Notes: generated by a model from the sequence alone, not told the origin. 64,000 nt of DNA from Berghia stephanieae (GCA_034508935.3 CM067455.1:11227370-11291369), one strand, 5' to 3'; shown: positions 49,540 to 61,745, counted from the stretch's first letter. Program-made: numbers and translations.

Positions 49540-51450
49540 AAAAGTGTTAAAGATACTTGCAAAATGTTGGTGTTGTGTGTGTTGTAGCAATCGGCCTCCA
49601 GCGACGCAACTCTGTCTACAAGAGACGCACAAGACCGTGGCACTAAACATCCCTGGCATGCATTTAGTCATACAACATGAAAGCAACATTCACGGTAGCG
49701 TTAACTACATCAAAGTCAAAGACAAATCAATAGTGACATACAACCAGGACATGACAGTAAGTGAGGTGGAAATTCTCAGAATTGAAGGCAGACACTTCAA
49801 TGTGATATCTGTCAACAAACCTCCACCAACGCCATTCAAGTGGCCAGTTACATCCACCACTAGTGAAAAACCAATGATTGTGATAGGTGACTTTAACAGC
49901 CACAGCACCAAATGGGGATACAATGAGAACAACGAAGATGTAGATACTGTTGAGGAATGGGCTGACCAATATAATCTGACACTCTTCTATGACGCATGAA
50001 TCATCCTTTTCAAGCGCTCGCTGGAGAACAGGTTACAACCCAGACCCTGCATTTGTGTCTTCCAGCCATGTCAAAAACTGTCGGCAACCCCATACCAAAA
50101 TCACAATCCGGACCAATCGCCATTGAGGTAGGATCAGTCATCTCTACGAGAACAAACAAATTACATGAACTGTGTTCGTGGACCTGGCAGCTGCCTATGA
50201 CACAGTAAATCACAGGAAACTGCTCCTAAAGGTTGCAAGGGTAACTCGTAACACAAAAATAGTTGCAATAATAAAATCCCTTATGTCAAACCATCACTTT
50301 TTTGTGGAAATGGATGGGAAGAAAAGCAGATCACAAAAGAACGGACTCCCTCAAGGATCGGTAATTGCACCTATCCTTTTCAACGTTTATACCAATGACC
50401 AACCTCAGTTCGAGAACATCCAGGGGTTTCTATATGCTGATGATCTGTGTCTCGCGTCCCAGGCCTCTGATTTCAAGACCATTGAGGAGAGACTAACGGA
50501 TGTCCTGGAGCCACTCTCTGAGCCCACATTTAAAGAACTCACAAAATGCTAACCCAGGAAAAACTCAAGAGTGTGCTTTCCATATAAAGAGCCGCCAAGT
50601 CTAAAGAAAACAGGAAACTGAACATCTCCTGGAATGGGACATATTGGAGAACAACACATTCCCCGTGTACCTCGGTGTTACCGTAAACCGCACAATGTCC
50701 TTTTCTCAGAACGCAAAGAAAACAAAAGCAAAGGTGGCCAAAAGAAACAACTTCCTAAGAAAAGAGAAGAAAAACTTACACGGGGAGCAGATCAGAAAAC
50801 AGTCAGGACAACCATACTAGCCCTCTGCTATTCAACAGCCGAAAAGGTCTCACCAGTCTGAGTAAGATCCTGCCATGTCAAAATAACACCTGCCGGATCA
50901 TTAGAGTAACTTGAAACCGACTGCAGTTCCAGTCCTCCATCGGCTGGCTGGCATTGCACCTCCCCACATTCGAAGAGCCACTGCTTCCAAAGCCCAGAAA
51001 TATAAACAGAAAATGGACCCAAGGCACCCCCAACATGACCACAGCCCAATAAAAAGTAGACTGAAGTCGAGAAAGAGCTTCATGACGGAAGAAAGCATCA
51101 ACCCTGACCATGCAGCTGTATACAGGATTTCCACACAGAGTGGGACAATCATGCAAATGAAGCTGTTGGAGATCCGAGAGAAGAACTGTCCTACGGAACC
51201 GAGCTCCCCAGGAATGAATTGGTAACACTGAACACAGCACGGGCAAAACTTGTGAGAACAACTGGTGGCATGAAAAAGTGGGGCTGGCTGAGACTAGCTT
51301 GTGTACATGTGAATGCCCAGAGCAGACATCCTTAGAGAATGCCAGGATGGGCTCAGCTGCACTGACCATGACCTAAGAGTCTGCTCCCCAATGCTGTGGA
51401 GTGAGTTTGGTGTTGGTGCGACAAGCTATGATGATGATGACTTGCAAAAT
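49540..51450 (+). mobile_element. LINE (Jockey/RTE-superfamily type), internally deleted
   Basis: The endonuclease part (49540-50120) has LCLQETHKTV, then PMIVIGDFNSHSTKWGYNEN (the GDFN.H...WG motif) and ARWRTGYNPDPAFV. The reverse transcriptase part starts about 50168 with VFVDLAAAYDTVNHRKLLLK, then NGLPQGSVIAPILFNVYTND and FLYADDLCLASQ (YADD intact). The linker between endonuclease and RT is missing. C-terminal pieces follow in other frames: VYLGVTVNRTMSFSQ, LALCYSTAEKVSP and LAGIAPPHIRRATASK (50942). It ends near 51440 in GATGATGATGA. Several frameshifts make it inactive. It is a different lineage from the LINE at 57-59 kb. Confidence 0.85.
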
Positions 51451-51479
51451 TAATAAGTCTTACACCTGGCAACATATAA

Positions 51480-52040
51480 AAAAAAAAGTAAGATGACAAA
51501 GATTAAGATTAGAATGTTAGGATGATGATCTTTTTAATATCAAAATACTTTTGTAACCCGGCATTGCTAACTTTCATGTGTAACCCAGAATGAAAAGTTA
51601 TTACAAAAGACGAATGCAAGATATTTAGATAAATTGCTAGTCTATCATTGTGGTAGACGTAAATGTATTAAACTTACATATCCAATAACCTGTAGGTTAA
51701 CAGAGAAGGAAGGGCGCACAAGTTCATTGTAATTTGAAATTGAGGAGTTGGAGTTGGAACAAAGTTGATTTGCATTGAGTCAGAATTCAATCAAGTCTTA
51801 GATTGAAGAAAAAAGCCCAAAGAATCTTTCTTTAAAACAAGAAACAAAAAAAAAAAAACCCCAAAAAACCTACAGCGTGCACCAGAATGAATAAAACAGG
51901 ACAGTCTTTAAACTGCATCAATGGAAATCACATCTTGCATACAAGACCTCTAGTGCTATTGTGAGGACTGGTTCTCAGTCTCACCCGTCCTGCCGTATCT
52001 GAGGGCCATAACACAACTTGTGAAATCGAAATAAATTAAA
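51480..52040. other. No gene recognised
   Basis: AT-rich sequence with A-runs; nothing convincing on either strand. Confidence 0.45.
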
Positions 52041-53400
52041 AGCAGATTATAAATTTATATCACTTTTATTGTCATTTCATTCATATTCATGTTATTCAAA
52101 CTGAAAATCATTTTTAAAAATATAGATAAGATGTTTCTCCATTATAAAGGTATGCTTGTATTCTCATCCTGTGAAAGAGAAAGAAAAAAAATAAAGAAAA
52201 TTGATAATTATTACTGAAACTGTGTAGTTCCATTTTTTTAAATCTGTGATTTAAGAGCCTTAGCAAAAGCTTTGATTAAGAAAGGTTCTGATATGCAACA
52301 TCACATGGTCCCATCTATCAAATTCTACTACCATTACAAATCAGCTACATAAATAGATTCATCAGTACTCTTATCTTGTTGATAAATTAAATTATAAATA
52401 TAGAAAAGGATATAATAAACTTTTAAAAATAATTAGAAAGTTAAATGGTAGACAAGATAAAGAGATATTTGCCTATTTCTTTTTAAATTTCTTATTCATA
52501 ACCAAGGAAGCAGGTTTCTTTTGCTATATTCTTCTTGACTTCCCTATGTAAATGTTTCTTTCGAGTGTATAACAAGCTCACAGGGCATTTGTATAAAGAA
52601 ACAGGAGCCAATACCATTAAAATGGAGATACCACTGCCAAAAATTACAACGGGATAGAAATGCATTGGTTTTAACGTGTATTAGACGCTGTCATTAGAAA
52701 AAGTTTTTTAAAATCTTTACAAACTACAGTAAGCTGCTTTTAAAATTAAGAAACGCTCGAAAGCAAAATATGGTCCTGTTCTCTCAATCACCGCTCTCTA
52801 GTCTCTAGATTATACTTGGTAGGTCAATAAAGCTGAGAGGTTTTATGAAGAATATAGAATAAAAACATTAATTCCATTAAAAAAACATAGAAGGGTCCAT
52901 AATGATATATGAGGAACTCTATAAGATACAGTAACAAATGAAAGCCATTTTGATAATCTTGAAGGATATGACTCAATGATGATGATGATGATAATAATAA
53001 TAATAATGATACTTCTTCCTGAATATAAATTGTTTAATTCCCATGGTATAGGCAGGCCAATGCTTCCAGAACAATTAAAGGAATGCAGAGACTCATTCTT
53101 GTTGTAATGTTATTTAGATCTGAAAAAAAAAGATAAGCATGGCATCCTAAACCATTTTCCCATGGTCCCATAAAAAGCAATATCATCTCACACAAAATCA
53201 TAAAGTAAAATTCATATGGACCAACCAATGAATAAAAGTTATAATTATCTTATTTTATCAATTATTATCATTGGATTTATTTAACTTTATATTTATTATT
53301 ATTAATTAAATGCCAATTTGAAATTAAGATAGCAATGTTTGAATGAATAACTGGATCTAACTCTACAAGTAAAATGTAAATGTGCAACTTATTCAGAGTT

Positions 53401-53645
53401 CATCAAGCACTTGTTACAGTCTGTTGCTTCATGTTACAGGAAAAACTCCAGTTCCATGAGCCTTATGACTCTAAAGGACCAATTATTTCAAAGTAAGATG
53501 AAATACCATTTATTGTTTAAAGAAAGTTATCAAGCACTATTTAAGGTCTGTTGCTTCATGTTACAGAAACAGGAATAACTCCAGTTCCATGAGCCTTATT
53601 ACTCTAAAGAACCACTTATTTCAATGTAAGAAGAAATACCATTCA
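53401..53645. repeat. Tandem duplication, about 127-bp period
   Basis: ATCAAGCACT...GTCTGTTGCTTCATGTTACAG and CTCCAGTTCCATGAGCCTTA occur in both units, with point differences. It lies inside the candidate minus-strand gene region. Confidence 0.85.
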
Positions 53646-54286
53646 ATGTTGAATATATAGACATGACCTATTTCTTAATGGTTTGCTTATATTCAATAAA
53701 AACATTAGAAAACATAATGGACCTGGAACTCAGATACCACTAGGTTGTTAAAACTAAAACCGTTGTGTCAGGTCTAATTTTATCAGAGATTTATGATCAT
53801 GAAGGCAAGATTACATAACCAATGTCGATTAGCTTTTAAAAAATGGGCTTTTATTTACCTTCTGGTGAACTCATTTGATCAGTATTTCCTGTATTTAACT
53901 TTTTGATCACATAAGAAAAGTCTAATAAACATTGAATATTTTTTAATGCCTCTAGATTTCACTTTAAAGTCAAATAAAATATCTGATCACAAATAAAATT
54001 TTTGATAATTCGATCAATAGAGAGAGCTTTTCAAAATTGTTGGCTTATCATTCCTCAGGCAAAATTTAGATAAGACATCATGTCACATATCATGGTGTTT
54101 CCTATGAATTACAAAATCCTAAAAAGCTTCTTCTTCATAAAAAAACGTATGAAATAAAATTAGGTAATCTAAAGTAATCAGAGAGGTTTAGTTTTCATTT
54201 CAATCCAAGGTAAATCCGTAAAGAGTTGTGGGACCAGGCCCCACTTGATCATTACCCCCAAAATAGATTGAACTAACAGGGATGTG

Positions 54287-54478
54287 TATAGATAGTATGC
54301 AGATGACGTCACTCAGGCCTTTGTTATTGTTTTTGCCATCCGCGTTTGTGAGTTGTTCTCACTAAACTGTATTAACCAGACTATAAAAGTTCATGGTTAC
54401 ACAGAGTTTGTGTGTTGGTCCGTTATACTTCCGGATGGCAATGTTGTGAACTCCTTGGCCAACCGCATTCTATCTATA
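54287..54478 (-). mobile_element. MITE M1, copy 1 (CRE + ETS motifs)
   Basis: A 192-bp element with ends TATAGATAGTATGC and GCATTCTATCTATA. It contains TGACGTCA (54304-54311) and, on the minus strand, CCGGAAGT (54427-54434). It is inverted relative to copies 2 and 3. Confidence 0.8.
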
Positions 54479-54614
54479 AGTATAAAACTGTAACAAAACC
54501 CCACGACCCCCCACAACACTCATACAAAAACTTAAACACAGTTTTTTTCATTTTCATTCCTCTTGAGCCAAGGGAAACTCGTTGCTCATTTTAGCTGCAC
54601 AGATTCATTCAATC

Positions 54615-54660
54615 GCTCTCCCCCCCCCCCCCCCCCCCCCTTTTTTTTTAAAATCTTTTT
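54615..54660. repeat. C-run and T-run
   Basis: Poly-C of about 20 bp at 54620-54640 followed by poly-T. Similar C or G runs occur at 37947-37964, 45748-45766, 59381-59398, 62461-62480 and 63514-63528. Confidence 0.9.
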
Positions 54661-56309
54661 TTTTTTTTGGAGCGAGTCTATTCTTTTATCCTTTTTTGTT
54701 TGGCCTTGTTCCGTTTCTGAGCATGAATTTCTTAAAATTGTTTTTATTTTTTTTTAAAATAAAAAAATATTGTTTTTTTTTTTCCTCTATCGGTCTGGGA
54801 ATAACCAATTTTCGTTATTGGCAGACCCTGTCTGGGAATAATCATAGCGACGACGAAAATATCAGACCGCACTCCCTGCATTTTACAATTGTATGTTTTC
54901 TTTCACAGAGCTACCGACCAAATAAGGCGAAACGGCTTGGAAGATCCAAAACGTCATACATGTAGTTTGACACCTGCCAAATATCAAAGATGCGAGAAGG
55001 GGTTGAGTGGGACATTTTCTTTTCCCAGACATTCTCATTTTTTCACCCCTTCCTCCCTCTCTGCCATTCCTTATCCCATCGACTCTCAGCAAAAACAATA
55101 ACAACAAGTCTTATGTGGCAAAAACGGCTACCAACTTAAATCCCTCAAACAACACAAGATATTGAAAATCGGTGGCAGAGACCCTTTGTCTTGTTCCTTT
55201 TCCAGTTCCAGTCATGAATAGATAATGAGAGAATGAAGACTGTTTCGAAATCTATTATTATTATCAGGTCAGGAAAGAGCGAGAGTCAATAAAATATGAC
55301 AAGCGGTGAAAGCTACGCGCCACGAAAGATGAGGATTTAAAAAAACAACTTTTGTTGAGATTTCAACTACTGAGGAGGGGGGTGTCTGCTCTTTTTTTTG
55401 TTCCTTTCTGTTTTGTTTTTCGGTCAAGTTATGACTGACGCTGACACTGACACACGTTCTAGACTGTAAACGTTACCCATAAAATGTCATAAATTACGAA
55501 AAGTGTGTTCTCTCACAGAGTAGTATTCGAATCACTCACTGAATGAGCATGAAGCAGACATGAGTGAAGGAAACGTAAACTCTGTAAGTGAGAATCGGCG
55601 AGTGAAGCTGTACTGTAACTGTAACTGTAATTTGTAATGACTGACAGCAGTCAAATTGCGAAGTGAAATGAAAACAAATAAACAAAGCATTCTAAAATTA
55701 TGCCGGTGAGACATCCAAAGTTAAATACCCGAACGCTATTATGGATTAACATTGAACTAAATCGTTTCCTTCTCTCAAAACCAATCGATACAAATTACAA
55801 ACTCAAACACTGAAATTGGCATCTTACCTTTGCATGAGTTGGACTGCCATTCTTTTCTGGTGATTAGGAACTTTAGCAGCCGGACAACGTTGCGCACAAA
55901 ACAGGTCTCCCGTTTTTGTCGTTCAAATTGTAGATAATACTCAGTCAGTTAAAAACAAATACGTACAAATAAAATAGTTATTTATTTAAATTCTTTGTAT
56001 ATGGCTAAATTATTCCGAAAACCAGATTTCAAATAGTTCTTGTTTTGTTCACACAAGCGCATTGATTTTGGAGAATGAGATTGACCGTGGTCTAAAAATA
56101 GACCGACAGTAATTTTTGATAAATTTTACGATTTGTTTAATAAAAAATCAATATTTAGATATTATTTGACGCGTGATCGAGTATTTATGAATATGTGTTT
56201 CTTTTGCCACATAACAGCCAAATTTTAAAGGTTATTTTTTTCTATAATTTACATTGGAACGTGAGCTGTCAAGACAGGAACATGTGGTCTGCCACGTGCT
56301 TCTAGACCT

Positions 56310-56346
56310 TGTTTACGTTTGGGGCACCTTCCTTTACTGTTCTATA
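56310..56346 (+). repeat. 37-bp conserved motif, inverted partner of 48426-48462
   Basis: TGTTTACGTTTGGGGCACCT then TCCTTTACTGTTCTATA. It lies about 470 bp upstream of the candidate first exon near 55850, in the same orientation relative to that gene as the partner is to PSMD9. Confidence 0.75.
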
Positions 56347-56404
56347 GACTTGGTTCGGTCGACGATTCATTATGTCCACTTGGCAGTGTCTTGAGTTGTG
56401 ACTT

Positions 56405-56830
56405 AGTAGTTGGATGCCTTGGTTCAAACCCAATAGGCTCCAAGCGCTACCATCTCATTTAATAGGTCATGCTCGTCTTCACGAAACTCATTTTCACCCT
56501 TTTCCAGTTGGGGCTAAGTCAGGTTTTTCGTACATTACACTCACAATCTCTACTCTCCTTCCTTCCTCTCTCCCCTCCCCCTGCTTTATCTCTCTCCTTG
56601 CCGACTGTTTTCAGGATTTTTACAGTAAAGTATTGCTTGTCGATAGAACCCACTAATGAGATGGACTTTGTTCACAGTTTGCTTAGCCCGCCCAGCTGGA
56701 TCTGGTTGGCTGGATCTGTTAGGTCTGTCAGAAAGTACGTTGAGATAAACTGGCGTTCTATATTTAAAATGACAAGCAATTGTTACTGGCCGTTTAACGC
56801 TACGGAACCGGGATAAATTCCAGGCTGTAG
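56405..56830 (+). repeat. SINE S1, copy 2, diverged or interrupted
   Basis: A B-box-like GGTTCAAACCC (56420-56430) precedes CCCGCCCAGCTGGATCTGGT, TGGATCTGTTAGGTCTGTCA and GGAACCGGGATAAATTCC. A pyrimidine-rich insert sits between head and body. Confidence 0.6.
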
Positions 56831-57114
56831 CATTTAGTCTTACTTTACAAGGGACATAATCAATGCAACAAATGATCATACTGATGTTGAACAGTAAAAT
56901 AATGGGTTGTCTTTCTTTCTTACTAACATCGGGTTCTTTTTTTTACAGACAAGAAAGGGCAGTGCTTTTACACTAAAAAATATGTTACAGTTTACTGTAG
57001 TTACACGAATCTGCATTGTGATAACGTTACTAAGGGCAAGGTTGTAGTGCATCGGCAAAACGCCTTTTTTACATTGTTGTAATGGATATAATCTAGAAAA
57101 TGCAACAGAGGGTC

Positions 57115-58955
57115 TGCAGAATACCAAACATTGAACAACCACATTAAATCCAAATGCATCGAGGCACACGAGAACTATCTAGACTGGAAATGCTGCGAAA
57201 TCGAAAGAGAATACAAACCCAACCCCCAACAAGCTCACCAAAGAATAAAAGAACTATCAGGAAAAGGAAAAGCAAAGCAGCAGGAAGTTGTATCCAGAAC
57301 AAACAAGGGGAACTGCTATTTGAAGAACAACATATAGAAAGCTGATGGGTAGAATACATAGGCGAACTGTACAATGATCCAAATAGAAATGAACCACCAC
57401 TGAAATTCAAAGAACCTTTAAGCGGACCAAAAATCACCAAAAGTGAAATTGAACATGCCATGGAACGAATGAGGGATGGTAAAGCATCAGGCCCTGATGA
57501 AATATCTGTAGAGGTATTAAAAAGCCTAGGAGATCTAACAATTGATGAACTTCACATATTATTCAACAATATATACAACACTGGGAAAATTCCAGAAGAT
57601 CTCTGTAACTCTATTTTCATAGCAATACCAAAGAGAGCAGGTGCAGTCAGATGCAAAAATTTTAGAACTATAAGTTTAATAAACCACATCAACAAAATAC
57701 TGTTGCGTATAATTATCAACAGGCTAAGGAATAAGATTAACCCCGAAATCGCAGAAGAACAATATGGATTCCAACCTGACAGAGGGACAAGGAACGCAGT
57801 ATACCTCCTCCGTGTTTTAAGTGAAAGAGCTATACAGGTTCAGACCCCACTATACCTCTGTTTTGTCGACTACAAAAAAGCTTTTGATAGAGTACGCCAC
57901 GAAGAAATACTAAAACAACTGCACTCCATTGGCGCTGATGAGAAAGACCTCAGACTCATGCAAACATTATACTACACCCAGCAGGCATCTATCAAAATCG
58001 GAAACTCTACAGGAAATTCCATTCCTATTAAGAAAGGAGTCCGTCAAGGTGTGTTGCCTCACCAGATCTGTTTAATCTATACCAAGAAACAATCATGAGG
58101 GGCATAACTAATATGGAGGGAATAAAAGTAGGAGGTCACAACATAAATAATATAAGATACGCAGACGATACGGTACTCATTGCAACATCAGAAATCCAAC
58201 TTCAAAAGATTGTTGACAAAGTGGTAGTAGATAGTGAAGCCAAGGGAATGGAAGTGAATATCACCAAAACGGAATGCATGGTAATACAGAAAAACCCCGA
58301 AAACAACAACACCTGCAATATAACGATTCACGGCGAGCAACTTACCAACGTAGAAAGTTTTAAATATCTTGGTTCAATAGTGACAACAGATGGAAGATGT
58401 AACCGAGACATACGAGCAAGAATAACTCAAGCCAAACAGGCCTTCATGGACCTCGGAAACATTTTGAAAAACAAACAGATGTCGTTTGGGATTAGATTCC
58501 GAGTCTTGAAGTGCTATGTGTGGCCAATCTTGTTATACGGATGCGAAAGCTGGACTACAAATGCAGAAACACAAAAGAACATTGAAGCTTTTGAAATGTG
58601 GTGTTTGAGAAGGATGCAGAGAATATCGTATACTGCACACAAAACGAACGAAGAAGTGCTAAAACAAACATACCAACAAAGGAAACTAATGCCCTTAATA
58701 GCGGGTCGACAACTATCCTTTTTCGGACACATAGTAAGGAAAGATAAGAATGAATACCTGGCAAGTTGTGGAAAAATACCTGGTAAACGCGCCCGGGGGA
58801 GACAAAGAAAAACACTCATAGACCAACTGAAGGGCTTCAACAACCTAACAATCCAAGAGCTGTTTGAAAAAGCAAGAGACAGGGAGGAATGGGGAGAGAT
58901 AATTCATGCAGTATCCGAAGCCTGGACCAGGCATGGAACCTAGAAGAAGAAGAAG
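57115..58955 (+). mobile_element. LINE (RTE-like) reverse transcriptase, 5'-truncated, one main frameshift
   Basis: From about 57130 the frames read IKSKCIEAHENYLDWKCCEI, then (57460-58060) GKASGPDEISVEVLKSLGDL, FRTISLINHINKILLRIIIN, EEQYGFQPDRGTRNAVYLLR and CFVDYKKAFDRVRHEEILKQ up to KKGVRQGV. After a shift near 58060 the frame 58095-58943 has NIRYADDTVLIATSE (YADD catalytic box), ESFKYLGSIVTTDGRCN, ILLYGCESWTTNAET, then LMPLIAGRQLSFFGHIVRKD and GKRARGRQRKT. The element ends with a (GAA)n tail at about 58940-58957. Endonuclease is absent. MITE M1 copy 2 abuts the tail. Confidence 0.9.
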
Positions 58956-58961
58956 AATGGA

Positions 58962-59148
58962 TATAGATAGTATGCATTTGGCTAAGAAGCTCCCAACATT
59001 GCCATCCGGAAGTAGAACGGACCAACACACAAAACTATGTGTAATCTTGAAGGTTTATAGTCTGGTTAATATAGTTTAATGAGAACTACTCATAAACGCG
59101 GATGGCAATAACAAAGACCCGACTGACGTCATCTTCGTTCTATCTATA
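58962..59148 (+). mobile_element. MITE M1, copy 2 (CRE + ETS motifs)
   Basis: Ends TATAGATAGTATGC and GTTCTATCTATA. It contains CCGGAAGT (59006-59013) and TGACGTCA (59124-59131). It begins within five bases of the LINE tail. Confidence 0.8.
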
Positions 59149-59159
59149 CTCAAAACACA

Positions 59160-59630
59160 AAACATCAGACATGCAAATATATGCACGTAGGGTTTGATAC
59201 ACTGTTGGAGATGATTGTTATGTCGATCGTTGTTATATTATTATTGTAACGCGACAAGAGTCTCCGTTATTTTTTGATAACACTGAGCAGGTCTCACCAA
59301 GCACGGCGGTATGATTTTTATGCAAAGCGATTTCATGACAACGATTAGATTATTCCTTTACTTTTTTATGTTTAGTTACACCCCCCCCCCCCCCCCCCAC
59401 ACACACACACTTCCTCCACTCTAAGTGCCGTATGAAATAGAAATTTGCTTTCGTGTTGGCGAGTATTAATATAAAAGTAGTCCTTTAGAACCTAGACCCT
59501 ATGGATCCGGAGTTTATCCCGGTTTCTGTAGCGAGAACGAACAAAACATTTTGAGATTGTACTAGCCGACAAAAGACGTGCTAAATATTACTTTTCTACC
59601 CTCTGCTGGATCCAGTGGTGTATTAATGTC

Positions 59631-59671
<41 letters not shown>

Positions 59672-60740
59672 TTATTGGCTAAAGAAGGGATTTGAGCCCG
59701 AAAGGTTCCGTGCTTGGTATATTTATTATATATTGTCCTTTTCAAAGCTAAGCTATTACATTAATATTTGTTCATTGCTTTTTTTTTTTTTTTAAACAAT
59801 CTACAGCTTCTTAGCAGCTTAGATTCACATGCCAAAAGAATTGTCATATGAGATTTTTTTTTTTAAAGGAGGGAACAGAAAGGCTTGAAGATCACGCAGA
59901 AGATCGAATACACCTTCTGTTCCTCCCGCCAAACCCTCTTCTCACGGCTTTCCTACTATCTTAGTTACTGATCTAACTCCACACTGCCAGAATTTATCTA
60001 CATTTATTATAATTATTATCTTTTATTTTTAAAAAAACTATCCGAATCAATATAAATAATAAGTCAATAAAATCGATTGAAAATTCCTGTCATAACAATC
60101 TGTCTCTTTTGGTTGGCATAGTCCATTATTTATTATCCTTATGTTTAATTGTTTACTCAGGGTCGCCATGACAGCATTGAGTGAGGCCTGTCTTCTCAGA
60201 GAAGTAATAGAAGTATACCATGGCCCATAAACAGGAGCTGGTATTCAAAGAGGGCACTCGAGATAATAATTATTATGAACGAATTCATATTGTAAGCATT
60301 TCAAAAGAACCAATTGTGCATGCCAGAGCGTGATAAATTTTAGTAGCGTGTGCAGTGTGTAATAGTGTGTTTTTTAGTAAAGAGCCTCAACCGACTCATT
60401 TTTAGCATGAGCGGCTCTTTCTGTAGGGCGGGAAAACAAGGCGCCACGATAAGGATAGTAAATATATATATATTAAAAACAAAAACAAAAACGGAGAAAG
60501 AACAAGAAGAAAAATAAGAAATAGGAAGACAAAAGGAGTATGAAAAGTACGAAGAAAAAGCAACTTAAGATAATGTGGAATCTTATTGGAAGACTTATGT
60601 CTAATCGCGGCCCTAATACATGAAATGCTAGGATCGTGTAGTGCCTATATTAAGTGCCGCTCAGTTTTAATGAATATTTTATCCTGTGCGATTATGTGAT
60701 ATGGCATAGGTGTAAAATGAGTAATAGCCGTTAACGTTGT
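59160..60740. other. Intergenic, no gene recognised
   Basis: Holds a C-run (59381-59398), an S1 SINE fragment on the minus strand (about 59488-59535: GGAGTTTATCCCGGTTTCTG), a (GT)n run (59632-59669) and AT-rich filler. No plausible coding frame was seen. Confidence 0.55.
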
Positions 60741-60747
60741 TTCTGTC

Positions 60748-60748
<1 letters not shown>

Positions 60749-60795
<47 letters not shown>

Positions 60796-60965
60796 AAACA
60801 AACAAAAAAGGAGCTATCGCCTTCAGATCACATGCCTTATGTCTCGTCCAACATGTTGAGTGTTGCTGTTGGCTAGGAATACCATGTAAAGCGCTTTGAG
60901 CACGTTCACTGAACATTGCTTTATATAGATGCTCGGGTTAATATGTATTATAATATCATAATATA
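60749..60965 (+). repeat. Poly-A run followed by an S2-type SINE 3' part
   Basis: 46 consecutive A (60749-60794) precede GTTGAGTGTTGCTGTTGGCT (60855) and GTAAAGCGCTTTGAGCACGT, a tail phrase also at 46.34 kb. Confidence 0.75.
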
Positions 60966-61033
60966 ACTAACTATATTATGCTGTGTTTGCCAATGTTACC
61001 CATTTTTTTTTTCTTCTGATCATCGCTCGAGGT

Positions 61034-61393
61034 CGACGTAAACTTATTTGCAGCTCTGATAACCCACATTGTTTTGGGTCCATTGTTGTACTGGAAATAC
61101 ACCCAAAACCAACTGTAAAAGTGACTCTTCGCCTCAAAACGGTATTAAGTCGGGTTGGTTAAGATGGTGAAAATTGAATTTATAGCCAGAAATATTGAGT
61201 TTGTATGTTTTATTGAGGAGAATGGATACCCTATTTTAGTGTGCTAATGCCAACAATTTATATTTTTGACCAGTTTAACATTTAATTCGGCTTTTAATCA
61301 TTTGGTTCGTTCCGACATAACACCGTTTTGAGACGATGGGTCACAAATATTATCCATTACTGCGTTCAGCTATCAGACCAGCCAATATGTGTA
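61034..61393. mobile_element. MITE M3, copy 1
   Basis: The left side has GACGTAAACTTATTTGCAGC, TCTGATAACCC; the right side has TGCGTTCAGCTATCAGACCA then GTGTAC, roughly its complement. It is longer than copies 2 and 3. Confidence 0.55.
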
Positions 61394-61481
61394 CATTGCC
61401 CGCGGTGAATCAAATGCTGAAAGTTTTGGTTTTTAATATCTTTTCTCTACTCATTTTAACTTAAAATTTACTTTTTGTCAA

Positions 61482-61673
61482 TATAGATAGAATGCGCTTG
61501 ACCTAGGAGTTCACAACATTGCCACCCGGAAGTATAACGGACCAACACACAAACTCTGTGTAACCATGAACTTTTATAGTCTGGTTAATACAGTTTAGTG
61601 AGAACAACTCACAAACGCGGATGGCAAAAACAATAACAAAGGCCTGAGTGACGTCATCTGCATACTATCTATA
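61482..61673 (+). mobile_element. MITE M1, copy 3 (CRE + ETS motifs)
   Basis: Ends TATAGATAGAATGCG and GCATACTATCTATA. It contains CCGGAAGT (61526-61533) and TGACGTCA (61649-61656). Confidence 0.8.
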
Positions 61674-61706
61674 CTTGGTTCACCCCAACAGTAGATCATA
61701 AATGCA

Positions 61707-61709
<3 letters not shown>

Positions 61710-61745
<36 letters not shown>
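61710..61745. repeat. (TG)n microsatellite
   Basis: TG dinucleotide run with a degenerate TG-rich continuation to about 61790. Confidence 0.95.

Larger units (their letters stand above)
52050..55930 (-). other. Possible unidentified multi-exon gene, minus strand
   Basis: Splice-like signals suggest a gene. Near 55850 either ATG GCA GTC... (MAVQLMQ) or, in another frame, RNVVRLLKFLITRKEWQSNS runs into a GTAAGA donor at 55828. An acceptor (TTTTTTTTTCAG) opens LNNITTRMSLCIPLIVLEAL then ACLYHGN and a stop (53123-53034). An acceptor TTTTTGGCAG opens a 52-nt segment, GISILMVLAPVSLYKCP, ending at a GTGAGC donor (about 52591). The next acceptor, TTCTCTTTCACAG, at 52167 continues in frame as DENTSIPL and a stop. 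AATAAA follows near 52070. The pieces do not assemble into one known protein. Treat as a hint only. Confidence 0.25.

Noticed and set aside
50828-51369. Minus-strand frames of 73-163 codons
   Set aside because: Shadows of the LINE coding strand; the plus frame gives the recognisable LINE C-terminal sequence.
53401-53510. Plus-strand exon (acceptor TGTTACAG, donor GTAAG) reading EKLQFHEPYDSKGP
   Set aside because: The pyrimidine tract is poor, the duplicated partner has a stop, and no neighbouring plus-strand exon was found.
48426-56346. A single 7.9-kb transposon bounded by the 37-bp inverted pair
   Set aside because: No target duplication or matching interior gene; the interval holds unrelated LINE, SINE and MITE insertions. 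Kept only as an observation about the motif.
58514-58843. Minus-strand frames of 86-109 codons
   Set aside because: Antisense of the intact LINE C-terminal frame.
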